64,000 nt of DNA from Bacillus sp. DTU_2020_1000418_1_SI_GHA_SEK_038. Its GTDB lineage: Bacteria > Bacillota > Bacilli > Bacillales > Cytobacillaceae. The number at the start of each line of letters is the position of its first letter. Position 1 is the stretch's first letter. The DNA lies in assembly GCF_032341175.1 (NCBI RefSeq), contig NZ_CP135435.1, positions 2,108,001-2,172,000 of the forward strand, written 5' to 3'. The notes beneath the pieces are model-generated. The model was not told where the DNA came from and did no database searches. It saw nothing but the letters and a program-made list of their open reading frames with translations. Below, in pieces: positions 19,040 through 26,829 of this stretch. Made by a program: the position numbers and the translations under genes.

Positions 19040-19911
19040 TTATTCTCCCACCTCCTTATGAGTCGATAAAGTCCACGTTCTAGAAGGGCGCTTGCCATAT
19101 CCCGGCGATACTGGGCTGTTGCTCTTGTATCTGTAATCGGCATAACCTCTTTCCAAGCTATTTTTGCAATGTTTTGTATTAATTCATCTGTCAATGGATT
19201 AAGCGTCATAATCGATTCACATTTTTTTGCACGAATAATTGTTGGGGCAACAGAACCGAAGGCAATCTTGCCGCTTAAAACTTGACGGCCTTCTCCCATT
19301 AATAATGAAATAGCAACATTTACAATTGAGATAGATTGAGCTTTTCTCGGTCCAAGTTTTTGGAATATCCCGATTTCATTTTCATCCTGGGGCTGAATAA
19401 TAATTTTTGTAATCATTTCGTTATCCTTCAGGACGGTTCTTCCTGGCCCGATAAAAAATTCTTCAATTGGAACGAGCCGTTTATTGTTTAAAGCGCTAAG
19501 CTCCAACACCGCATTTAACACAAATAGTGCTGGAATCGTATCTCCGGCAGGGGAGGCGGTACCAATATTTCCACCGATCGTTCCGATGTTTTGCATCTGA
19601 ATCGCTCCAACTTCTCTGGACGCTTGTACAAGCACATCTGCTTTTTCTTGGAGCAAGGTGGAGTGGACGATATCTGTATGTGTTGTTAACGGTCCAATGT
19701 GAATTTCTCCTTCCTTTTCATGGATGTATCTCAATTCCCTTAAACCATTAATATTAATCCATGTTTCTGGACGCCATTTTCCATCCTTCATTCGGACAAC
19801 TGCATCCGTTCCTCCAGCTATGAGTCTAGAATCTTTGTCTTTATTAGAAATAATCGTAAGACATTCCGTTAATGTAACTGGAGAAATTACGTCAATTTCT
19901 GATACTAGCAT
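19036..19911 (-). CDS. Xanthine dehydrogenase FAD-binding subunit
   Basis: The 291-residue CO-dehydrogenase-flavoprotein-type subunit has the FAD motifs LIAGGTD near residue 36 and TIGGNIGTASPAGD near residue 112, and a C-terminal domain ending in TRATAQYRRDMAS. It corresponds to PucC and mediates electron transfer from the molybdenum and iron-sulfur centres to NAD or another acceptor. It is translationally coupled to the large-subunit gene and follows mocA by 12 bases. Confidence 0.92.
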   Translation of the reverse strand: MLVSEIDVISPVTLTECLTIISNKDKDSRLIAGGTDAVVRMKDGKWRPETWININGLRELRYIHEKEGEIHIGPLTTHTDIVHSTLLQEKADVLVQASREVGAIQMQNIGTIGGNIGTASPAGDTIPALFVLNAVLELSALNNKRLVPIEEFFIGPGRTVLKDNEMITKIIIQPQDENEIGIFQKLGPRKAQSISIVNVAISLLMGEGRQVLSGKIAFGSVAPTIIRAKKCESIMTLNPLTDELIQNIAKIAWKEVMPITDTRATAQYRRDMASALLERGLYRLIRRWENK

Positions 19912-19923
19912 AAAGTTACCTCC

Positions 19924-20553
19924 TTACATGTTCTGAATGATTTCCTTTACTTTCGAAGTTATTGTTATCTCTAAAGCCTTTCGGTAGTCCATTGGAGTGT
20001 TAATATTTTGGGTGACAAGGGTATTGTCAATGACAGCCTCCACAATTTCATTTTCATATTGGCGAATAATATTACGCAGTCCCTGCGTCTCTTCCCGAAT
20101 GGAAAGAAGAGCATGAATAATATTTTTTGAGAATAGTATAGGGTGGCCTCTTTTCCCATTATTTATGGGTATGGCAATTAAGCTATTAGAATCTTGAAGT
20201 GATTGAATAAGCTGATTAATTACAGTTGCATCAATTGGCTGATCAACTGCTGTAATTAATATCATGTCAGAGGCGCAATCTATCGATTGAAGACCTTTTA
20301 TGATAGAAGAACATTTTCCTTGAAGATAGTTCTCGTTAAATACCGTTTTTACAGGATAACGATTTGTGATGGAAAAAAATTCTTTCGCCTCATGTCCAAG
20401 TACAACAATAATTTCTGACAGATTCGAATTTAGCAGCATTTGGATCTGGTGTTCGATTAGCGTTTTCCCCTTCCATTTAAGCAATCCTTTATGTGGGAGC
20501 GGGCGCATACGGCTTGATAATCCTGCAGACAGCAAAATAGCTGAAACCTGCAT
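19924..20553 (-). CDS. MocA/PucB-like molybdenum cofactor nucleotidyltransferase
   Basis: The 209-residue protein begins with the nucleotidyltransferase signature LLSAGLSSRM, followed by KGLLKWKGKTLIEH, and has a central DQP metal-binding motif (TAVDQPID). Members transfer CMP (MocA) or another nucleotide to molybdopterin. In B. subtilis the equivalent PucB lies in the purine-catabolism operon. Its stop and start are coupled to the neighbouring subunit genes. This suggests that the dehydrogenase uses a dinucleotide cofactor. Confidence 0.88.
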   Translation of the reverse strand: MQVSAILLSAGLSSRMRPLPHKGLLKWKGKTLIEHQIQMLLNSNLSEIIVVLGHEAKEFFSITNRYPVKTVFNENYLQGKCSSIIKGLQSIDCASDMILITAVDQPIDATVINQLIQSLQDSNSLIAIPINNGKRGHPILFSKNIIHALLSIREETQGLRNIIRQYENEIVEAVIDNTLVTQNINTPMDYRKALEITITSKVKEIIQNM

Positions 20554-21044
20554 TACGTAGTTACATTTCCAATTATTTTCTTTTCCTTTTCAGCAGCAGT
20601 TTGAATGGCCTTAATGATTTTTGTATAACCAGTGCATCGGCAAAGATTCCCCCCAAGTGCTGTTTTAATTTGATCTGTACTTGGCACATAATCGATTCCA
20701 TTAAGAAAGGCTCTTGCTGAAACAATTATGCCTGGCGTGCAATACCCGCATTGAGTGGCACCCTCTACTACAAAGGATTCTTGGATAACATCCATATTTG
20801 ATGTTAATCCGACACCTTCACAGGTTACTATTTCTTGATTTTCAACTTGACCTGCAAGAATTAAACAGGAACAGACAACTTCCCCATTTAATAGTACTGA
20901 GCATGATCCGCATTCCCCTTTGCCACAGCATTCCTTACTGGCCGTCAGCTTTAGATCCTCTCTTAATACGTCCAGCAAGGTTTTGGCCGGCGGGCATGAA
21001 ACAGCACAGGGTGAGCCATTAACAGTAAAGTTTATTGTTCTCAT
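20553..21044 (-). CDS. Xanthine dehydrogenase 2Fe-2S subunit
   Basis: The 163-residue subunit has both cluster motifs of the family: the plant-ferredoxin-like ECCGKGECGSCSV loop near residues 38-50 with a later cysteine, and the helical-domain cysteines in QCGYCTPG and NLCRCTGY. It corresponds to PucE. It is the first gene of the minus-strand operon, with a GGAGG site before its ATG and a purine riboswitch about 330 bases upstream. Confidence 0.93.
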   Translation of the reverse strand: MRTINFTVNGSPCAVSCPPAKTLLDVLREDLKLTASKECCGKGECGSCSVLLNGEVVCSCLILAGQVENQEIVTCEGVGLTSNMDVIQESFVVEGATQCGYCTPGIIVSARAFLNGIDYVPSTDQIKTALGGNLCRCTGYTKIIKAIQTAAEKEKKIIGNVTT

Positions 21045-21332
21045 TAAATTCCCTCCTAAAATTAATTTCTTATTTTACAGATGAATAAGCTTAATAGGTT
21101 AAGCTGATAAATGGTGATTTCTATATAAATTTTTTAATATAATATATATGTATTAGAAAATTATGCTATTGGAAGGTGCAGCTGTTCTGAAAATAATCAA
21201 GGGGTATTTGAAAGATAACTTCATGTGCAGAAAAAAAGACAGTTAGTTTTGAAAATATAGGTTGGGAGTTGATGTAGGTGCTAGAAAGCAATCTGGCTGA
21301 GGAACCTAAAAAAACGAAAAAAATCCCCATAC

Positions 21333-21373
21333 AAAAAGGCTGACGTGATTCTTTCGCACGTAAGTAACCCTTT
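21333..21373 (-). terminator. Expression-platform terminator of the purine riboswitch
   Basis: Immediately after P1 on the minus strand, AAAGG pairs with CCTTT and ACGTG with CACGT, and the stem ends in a CCTTTTT run. Its 5' arm abuts and slightly overlaps the 3' strand of P1, so ligand-stabilised P1 and this hairpin are coupled. The direction of switching is not obvious from inspection. Confidence 0.6.
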
Positions 21374-21436
21374 CGTAGTTAGGAATTTACGGTCCCTAGT
21401 AGAAACCCTCAAACCAATTTTTGAGGTTATACGAAA
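21371..21436 (-). ncRNA. Purine riboswitch aptamer, guanine class
   Basis: On the minus strand, P1 is TTTCGTA/TACGAAA and P2 is CCTCAAA/TTTGAGG. Joining region J2/3 reads GTTTCTAC, loop L3 reads CCGTAAA and P3 is TAGGGA/TTCCTA. J2/3 and L3 match the B. subtilis xpt aptamer exactly. J3/1 is ACT, which places C at the specificity position (C74), predicting guanine or hypoxanthine rather than adenine. It lies in the leader of the xanthine dehydrogenase operon. Confidence 0.93.
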
Positions 21437-21502
21437 ATAGTAATATAAGATATTTTTATCCAAAAATGTTTAAACTTCCAAAAAAAGTATGATTTGATTT
21501 GT

Positions 21503-21533
21503 AGTGTAATAGTCACTCTAATATTTTGTCAAG
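21503..21533 (-). promoter_or_regulatory. Sigma-A-like promoter of the riboswitch/xdh operon
   Basis: On the minus strand a perfect TTGACA (-35, at 21528-21533) is followed after 18 bases by TACACT (-10). Transcription would start just ahead of the riboswitch. Confidence 0.55.
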
Positions 21534-21555
21534 TGCAAATTTTCAGATAATACTA

Positions 21556-21584
21556 TTGACAATAAAATTGGCTTTGTTTAATAT
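21556..21584 (+). promoter_or_regulatory. Sigma-A-like promoter of the DUF2294/BMC unit
   Basis: TTGACA (21556-21561) and TAATAT (21579-21584) are 17 bases apart, about 21 bases before the DUF2294 start codon. It is divergent from the xdh promoter, and the two -35 boxes are only about 20 bases apart, so one regulator could serve both. Confidence 0.65.
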
Positions 21585-21605
21585 AGTGAGTAACGGGAGG
21601 CAATT

Positions 21606-21956
21606 ATGTCTATTATTTCTATACATACCCATCAATCATTGAAAAAAGATATTGCTCATCTTTATAATCGTGTTAACCAGGAAATTCATGGTGTTGGTGT
21701 AAAGAAACAGAGAATTGAAATTTTTGATGACAGATTAATTATTTTTGCCCAGCATAAACGAGTAGAGGCTTTACAGACGCTAAGCAAGAATTTTCAACAT
21801 TTGACCATTTCGGTTGATTCAGCATTAATTGTTGAATTTAAATCGTTATTTAAATGTCAAATTGAAGAGACGCTTCCTTTTAAAGTGAAAACCATTTTAA
21901 AAGATTATGATCCTGTTACGGAAGAGGCATGTACAATCATTTATTTTAAAGAATAA
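21606..21956 (+). CDS. DUF2294-like small protein
   Basis: A 116-residue cytoplasmic protein of the DUF2294 type, by length and by its GVGVKK…I…DDRLIIFA pattern followed by a heptad-like second half; no catalytic residues stand out. Such proteins occur in Firmicutes, some near molybdoenzyme genes. It starts at an ATG 8 bases after GGGAGG. It is followed by a leader-type terminator and then the BMC operon, so it may be the constitutively read first gene of that unit. Confidence 0.6.
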   Translation: MSIISIHTHQSLKKDIAHLYNRVNQEIHGVGVKKQRIEIFDDRLIIFAQHKRVEALQTLSKNFQHLTISVDSALIVEFKSLFKCQIEETLPFKVKTILKDYDPVTEEACTIIYFKE

Positions 21957-21973
21957 TCTGCTATCAATTTTGT

Positions 21974-22114
21974 ATGGGAATGCTGCGCAGGCGCAACTAT
22001 TCCTATCCATATTGAAGGCGGTTCCTTTAGCTTTTGTTATACGAAAGTTATGTGAAACCGCAGTAATAGATAATCATCTTACGGAAAGATGTATTCTATT
22101 ACTGCGGTTTTTTA
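21974..22114 (+). promoter_or_regulatory. Transcription attenuator ahead of the BMC operon
   Basis: A first hairpin (GGAAT 21977-21981 with ATTCC 21999-22003, inner TGCG/CGCA) is followed by GCGGTT (22018-22023), which can pair with AACCGC (22056-22061). The latter is also the 5' end of a 14-bp perfect terminator stem (22056-22069 with 22096-22109) ending in a T-run. The two pairings exclude each other, the layout of a riboswitch or antitermination switch. I cannot match it to a known class. Confidence 0.6.
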
Positions 22115-22383
22115 TATACAATTTTCTATTTTATGGAGGTGATTTATTAGGAAAATGGCGAAATGCATCCCAAGCGAACTTCCAACAAGTGTCCGTTTAC
22201 TCGTTGAAATGGAATAGTATTAGGAAGCTTGACAGCCATTTTACTAAATTTGGTCTTTAATTTTAAGGATTTAAATATAACTGAGAATGAGGAAATTAAT
22301 TAGTTAAAAGCTGATCACTCAGTGGATGCCAGTTAATAAATCTGCACAAAGCAGAAATAAAAACAGTAGAAGGGGTAGAAATT

Positions 22384-23847
22384 ATGGATTTAATTCTGAA
22401 AAATGCGAATATTCCACAAGGAGATCGTCAAGTATTGACGAATATACTAGTAAATGATGGAAAAATTGTCGGTTATTCCAATGACATTAGCTTTTTAAAC
22501 GCTTCGAAGGTTATTGATGTTGAAGGAAAACTAGTTGTTCCGGGCTGTATTGATCCACATACTCATTTTATGGATCCAGGCTTTACCCATCGAGAAACAT
22601 TTGCAACAGGAAGCAGATCAGCAGCAGCTGGCGGATTAACAACCATCATCGATATGCCTTGCTGCAGTAAGCCTTCTGTTCGTGACGGTGATAGCTTCCA
22701 AAAGAAAATTGGTCCAATCCGTGATCAGGCTTATATTGATTATTGCTTCTGGGGGGGCATGACTGGAGAGGATGCACGTGAGGGATGGATTGATAATATT
22801 TATCCGCAAATAGATGAAGGAGTCGTTGCTTTTAAAGTATATATGACACCTTCCGTACCAACATTCCCAAGAGTTTCGGATGCCGAAATGCTAGAAATCT
22901 TTAAGCATGTTGCCAAAACAGGACTGCCAATTGGTGTACATGCTGAAAACTATGATATTTGTACATTTAACTCTAAGAAGCTAGAGAAAGAAGGGCGACT
23001 TGATGGTCCTGCTTGGGCAGAGGCACGTTCCAGTTTGGCAGAAAAGGTTGCAATTGAATTAATTCTCAGTTTTGCTGAGGCAACAGATGCCCGTGTCCAT
23101 GTCGTGCATATGAGTACAAAAGAGGGAGTTGAGCTTGTTAGGGCTGCTAAGAAACGCGGGATAAAAGTTACTGCGGAAACTTGCCCTCATTACCTCGTAC
23201 TGAACGCACAGGATTCAATGTCAGAACGTGGTTCATATGCAAAAATTGCCCCTCCATTGCGCGGCAAGGAAGACAATGATTCTCACTGGCAGGCACTTGC
23301 CGATGGAACAATCGATTTCGTTGGAACTGACCACGCTCCATATGAAATAGCAACAGAAAAAGATTATCCAGGAGCGACTATTTGGAATACTTTCCCTGGT
23401 ATTCCAGGGGTAGAAACAATGGTTCCTATCCTAGTTAGTGAAGGACTAAATAAAGGCCGTCTATCCCTATCTCGTTTCGTTGAGGTTACGAGCCGGAACG
23501 CTGCCATTCATTATGGCATTTATCCGAAAAAGGGTTCAATGGAAATTGGCAGTGACGCTGACTTTACGATCATCGACCTTGAAAAGGAATATATCATTGA
23601 TGAACAAAAAACAGAATCAATGGCGAAGTATAATCCTTTACATGGTTTGAAATTAAAAGGAAAGCCAGTACAGACAATTATCCGCGGTAACGTTGTTTTT
23701 GATGAAGATAACGGTGGAATTATTGGTGAAGCTGGATATGGAGAGTACGTGCCGCGTCAAAGTATCCAGAGACTCGAAAGAACATTAAAATATGAAAAAT
23801 TTGAGGGAGTAAAGGTAGAAACGAAGGAAGCTGTTCCACAAAATTGA
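22384..23847 (+). CDS. Cyclic amidohydrolase (dihydropyrimidinase/allantoinase-like)
   Basis: The 487-residue enzyme has the HxH metal site (DPHTHFMDPG near residues 59-68), the lysine expected to be carboxylated in AFKVYMTPS, histidines in GVHAEN and VHVVHMS, and GTDHAPY. It therefore opens a cyclic amide (hydantoin, dihydropyrimidine, allantoin or a related purine-derived ring). As first enzyme of the BMC operon and neighbour of xanthine dehydrogenase, a purine-derived ring is the likely substrate. The C-terminal tail of about 35 residues is charged and variable. The ATG has an AGAAGGGG site. Confidence 0.85.
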   Translation: MDLILKNANIPQGDRQVLTNILVNDGKIVGYSNDISFLNASKVIDVEGKLVVPGCIDPHTHFMDPGFTHRETFATGSRSAAAGGLTTIIDMPCCSKPSVRDGDSFQKKIGPIRDQAYIDYCFWGGMTGEDAREGWIDNIYPQIDEGVVAFKVYMTPSVPTFPRVSDAEMLEIFKHVAKTGLPIGVHAENYDICTFNSKKLEKEGRLDGPAWAEARSSLAEKVAIELILSFAEATDARVHVVHMSTKEGVELVRAAKKRGIKVTAETCPHYLVLNAQDSMSERGSYAKIAPPLRGKEDNDSHWQALADGTIDFVGTDHAPYEIATEKDYPGATIWNTFPGIPGVETMVPILVSEGLNKGRLSLSRFVEVTSRNAAIHYGIYPKKGSMEIGSDADFTIIDLEKEYIIDEQKTESMAKYNPLHGLKLKGKPVQTIIRGNVVFDEDNGGIIGEAGYGEYVPRQSIQRLERTLKYEKFEGVKVETKEAVPQN

Positions 23848-23938
23848 GTTTACATTATTCATAAATCGCTTTTTCCGATTCATTTCATATATTAATAGAA
23901 CAAATGAAAAATCATTTTACTGAAAGGATGATAAATAA

Positions 23939-24529
23939 GTGGAACTCAGAGGAAAAAAACATTGTGTCGTTGTTATCGATATGCTTAATGATTTCATTGG
24001 GGAAAAAGCAACTCTACGCTGTGAAAATGGGGAAAAGATTGTTCCCAAAATTAGAGAACTAATTGATTTTGCTCATGAGCAAAATATTCAAGTAGTCCAT
24101 GTACAGGAGGCACACCGGAAAAATGACCGGGATTTCCGTGTAAGACCTGTTCATGCCATAAAAGGTACTTGGGGTTCAGAATTTATTCCTGAACTGCAGC
24201 CTGAAGAGGATAAAGGCGATTATGTCGTTCAGAAGAGAAGACATAGCGCATTTAGCTACACTGACTTTGATCTTTTCTTAAGAGAAGAAGAGATTGATAC
24301 AGTTGTTCTAACTGGCGTATGGACAAATGTCTGTGTTCGCAGTACAGCATCTGATGCACTTTACCATGGATATAACGTGATCTGTATTTCCGATGGTACT
24401 GCCTCTCAAGATAATGATATGCATGTTTCCGGATTAAGAGATATTGATATCTTCGGAGACATCATGACAACAGAAGAATATAAAGAAGCAGCGAAAAATA
24501 AATTCTCCCTAGACGAAAAGGTTGTTTAA
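23939..24529 (+). CDS. Isochorismatase-family cysteine amidohydrolase
   Basis: The 196-residue protein belongs to the cysteine-hydrolase group that includes ureidoacrylate amidohydrolase and N-carbamoylsarcosine amidase. The triad is visible: Asp in VVIDMLNDF (near residue 14), Lys in VVQKRRHSAF (near 98) and Cys in GVWTNVCVRSTA (near 131). It probably removes a carbamoyl or amide group released by the preceding ring-opening enzyme, giving CO2 and ammonia. The start is GTG with an AAAGGATG site; the stop overlaps the UbiX gene. Confidence 0.86.
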   Translation: MELRGKKHCVVVIDMLNDFIGEKATLRCENGEKIVPKIRELIDFAHEQNIQVVHVQEAHRKNDRDFRVRPVHAIKGTWGSEFIPELQPEEDKGDYVVQKRRHSAFSYTDFDLFLREEEIDTVVLTGVWTNVCVRSTASDALYHGYNVICISDGTASQDNDMHVSGLRDIDIFGDIMTTEEYKEAAKNKFSLDEKVV

Positions 24530-25112
24530 TATTATCACTCACACAGAACGAAAAAGAAGAATTTTAGTGGGTATTACTGGGGCTAGCGGATCATTGTATG
24601 GTTATACTCTGATCCGCGCTCTTCATCAATTAGGAATTGAAACGCACTTAATTGTTACGGAAATGGGAGAAAAGGTAATGCAATTTGAGTGCGGTGTTTC
24701 GATGGAGGAGCTTAAGGAGTACGCCACTGTCCATAGTAATAAGAATTTATTTGCATCGATAGCAAGCGGGTCCTATTTGACAGACGGTATGGTTATAGTC
24801 CCTTGCTCCATGAATACTCTTGGAGCCATTGCGAATGGTGTCGGGGATACATTGCTAAGCAGAGCGGCGAGTGTGGTTTTAAAAGAAAAACGAAATTTTA
24901 TTATCGTTCCAAGGGAAGCCCCATTTAATCTAATACACTTACGGAATATGACACTGCTTGCTGAGACAGGTGCATGTATCATGCCAGCCTCTCCAGGTTT
25001 CTATCATAAGCCAACAGAAATATGGGAGCTGGCCAACTTCATGGTAGCCCGAATTTTAGACATGCTTAATATTGATCATCGATTGCTGGAAAGGTGGGGA
25101 GAAAATTCATGA
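24522..25112 (+). CDS. UbiX-family flavin prenyltransferase
   Basis: The 196-residue flavoprotein has the UbiX GITGASGSLYG loop, the VPCSMNTLGAIANG motif and VPREAPFNLIHL/MPASPGFYHKP motifs. UbiX makes prenylated FMN for a partner UbiD decarboxylase, which is encoded directly downstream with a 4-base overlap. It starts at a TTG that overlaps the previous stop codon; the ribosome binding site is weak, consistent with translational coupling. Confidence 0.92.
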   Translation: MFNIITHTERKRRILVGITGASGSLYGYTLIRALHQLGIETHLIVTEMGEKVMQFECGVSMEELKEYATVHSNKNLFASIASGSYLTDGMVIVPCSMNTLGAIANGVGDTLLSRAASVVLKEKRNFIIVPREAPFNLIHLRNMTLLAETGACIMPASPGFYHKPTEIWELANFMVARILDMLNIDHRLLERWGENS

Positions 25113-26446
25113 TACCTGTAACAATGAGAGCATTATTAGATGACTGGGAGAATAGAGGCCTTCTATATCGCATTAAACGAGAAGTAGATCCCCGCTATGA
25201 ATTAGGTGCTGTTGTGAATACGAAAAATGGAAAGCAGCCATTCCTCTTTGAAAAAGTCAAAGGGTATCAATCAGCAATGGCAGCAGGATTAGGCGGAGAT
25301 CGTGAGCTAGTTGCTGATAGCATGGGAATACATGCTTCGGAACTGATCCCTAAAATCATTGACTCTATTGTTAATCCAATCCCTACAACTTTAAAAGAAA
25401 CTGGACCTGTGCAAGAAAATTTAGTAACAGGCGATTTCGATTTAGCTGACCTGTTTCCCATCCCAACCTTTCATGAGGGGGATTCAGGTGCCTATTATGT
25501 ATCGGGAATACTTGTTGTAAAGGATATTACAGGCAAGAAAAGGTATACATCTATAAGGAGAATGCAATATCTAGGCGGAAATAGAACTAATATATTAATC
25601 ACTTCCCCAGAGTTATTGGAACAGTATTCATATTTTGAAAAAAATGGTGAACCAATGGAAGTGGCGGTTATGTTTGGGGTAGTGCCAGCAGTCGTACTAA
25701 GTTCACAAATTAGCACTCACCTATATCATACGGATAAATTAGATGTCGCAGGCGCTTTACTTGGACAATCCTTAGATGTTGTTCGCTGTAAGACCGTTGA
25801 TTTAGACGTTTTGGCAGAAGCGGAGATTGTGTTTGAGGGAAGGATGTTGCCGAATGAGCGTGAAATGGAGGGGCCATTTGGAGAGTTGGCTGGATATTAT
25901 GGGTTTAGATCACCTCAGCCAATAGTCGAAATATCTGCTGTAACCTATAGGAATCAGGCCATTAACCAGACCATTTTCCCTTCAAGCTATGAGGAAAGAC
26001 TGCCAATGGCTCTCGTTAGGGAAGCGACCTTATTAAGTACTGTTAGACAAGTCGTTCCAAATATTAAAGGTGTACATATTCCTATGGGAGGTGTTGCTCG
26101 CTACCATGCTGTCATACAAATCGAGAAAAAATCTGAAGGTGATGGAAAGCAAGCGGCACTTGCGGCATTTGCTAGTGATAAAGATTTAAAGCATGTCGTT
26201 GTCGTAAATGATGATGTTGATATTTTCGATTCTGAGGATGTTGAATGGGCGATCGCAACTAGGGTTCAGGCCTCTAATGATGTTTTCATTGTACCTGGAG
26301 CTAAAGGTTCTCCACTCGAATCCTCCCATAACCTAAGAGGTGTTTCCGATAAAATGGGAATAGACGCTACATATCCTTTAGGTGAGGAAGAAATGTTTAG
26401 AAGAACATCCATTCCAATTGAAGTCAATCTTGAAGATTATTTATAG
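25109..26446 (+). CDS. UbiD-family prenylated-FMN decarboxylase
   Basis: The 445-residue UbiD family protein has SIRRMQYLGGNRTNI, the EGPFGELAGYYG motif and HNLRGVSDKMGIDATYP near the C-terminus. The Arg/Glu residues used by UbiD enzymes in acid-base chemistry appear present. UbiD enzymes reversibly decarboxylate aromatic, heteroaromatic or unsaturated acids. In a purine-degrading operon, an imidazole carboxylate would be a fitting substrate; this is inference. I chose the ATG at 25109, 8 bases after GTGGGGAG, rather than an in-frame GTG within that site. Confidence 0.9.
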   Translation: MIPVTMRALLDDWENRGLLYRIKREVDPRYELGAVVNTKNGKQPFLFEKVKGYQSAMAAGLGGDRELVADSMGIHASELIPKIIDSIVNPIPTTLKETGPVQENLVTGDFDLADLFPIPTFHEGDSGAYYVSGILVVKDITGKKRYTSIRRMQYLGGNRTNILITSPELLEQYSYFEKNGEPMEVAVMFGVVPAVVLSSQISTHLYHTDKLDVAGALLGQSLDVVRCKTVDLDVLAEAEIVFEGRMLPNEREMEGPFGELAGYYGFRSPQPIVEISAVTYRNQAINQTIFPSSYEERLPMALVREATLLSTVRQVVPNIKGVHIPMGGVARYHAVIQIEKKSEGDGKQAALAAFASDKDLKHVVVVNDDVDIFDSEDVEWAIATRVQASNDVFIVPGAKGSPLESSHNLRGVSDKMGIDATYPLGEEEMFRRTSIPIEVNLEDYL

Positions 26447-26552
26447 ACGAACTAGAAGAATCATATGAATCAGTTGAATTTTTATACCTGAATAAAAAAA
26501 TAAAAGCTCATTTGACTAGTTCTTCATATTGACCTTGGAAAGGGGGATGGAA

Positions 26553-26816
26553 ATGAAGGCAATCGGGATGATTGAAACAAGGGGATTAACAGCTGCTATA
26601 GAAGCACTTGATTCCATGGCCAAAGCAGCCAATGTTAGTTTAGTAGATTTAAAACGGGTCGGTTCTGGTTTAGTGACTGTGATTGTAGAAGGAGATGTTG
26701 CAGCTGTAACTGCCGCTGTAGAAGTAGGAAAAACTGCTAATTCTAAGACCGGAGGAGAGTTAGTATCCTTTAATGTCATTCCTCGTCCGCATTCGGAGCT
26801 TGCTAAGATTCTCTAG
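26553..26816 (+). CDS. BMC-H microcompartment shell protein 1
   Basis: The 87-residue protein is a single BMC domain closely matching PduA/EutM: MKAIGMIETRGL, ALDSMAKAANV, a pore segment with GSG, GDVAAVTAAV and VIPRPHSEL. Six copies form the hexagonal shell tile, and the GSG loop lines a small polar pore. The AAAGGGGG site supports the ATG used here. It is the first of four shell-type genes placed in the middle of the enzyme operon. Confidence 0.95.
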   Translation: MKAIGMIETRGLTAAIEALDSMAKAANVSLVDLKRVGSGLVTVIVEGDVAAVTAAVEVGKTANSKTGGELVSFNVIPRPHSELAKIL

Positions 26817-26829
26817 GAGGTGATTATGC

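Noticed and set aside
22155-22217. 20-codon ORF after the attenuator
   Set aside because: The AGG element upstream is marginal, and no terminator or conservation evidence supports it; a leader peptide is possible but not supportable.
21907-22260. 117-codon plus-strand ORF between DUF2294 and the hydantoinase-like gene
   Set aside because: It runs straight through a 14-bp terminator stem and attenuator structure, has no ribosome binding site and no protein-like motifs.
26529-26552. Upstream starts for BMC-H shell protein 1
   Set aside because: They would overlap the AAAGGGGG ribosome binding site and add residues not found in the BMC-H family.
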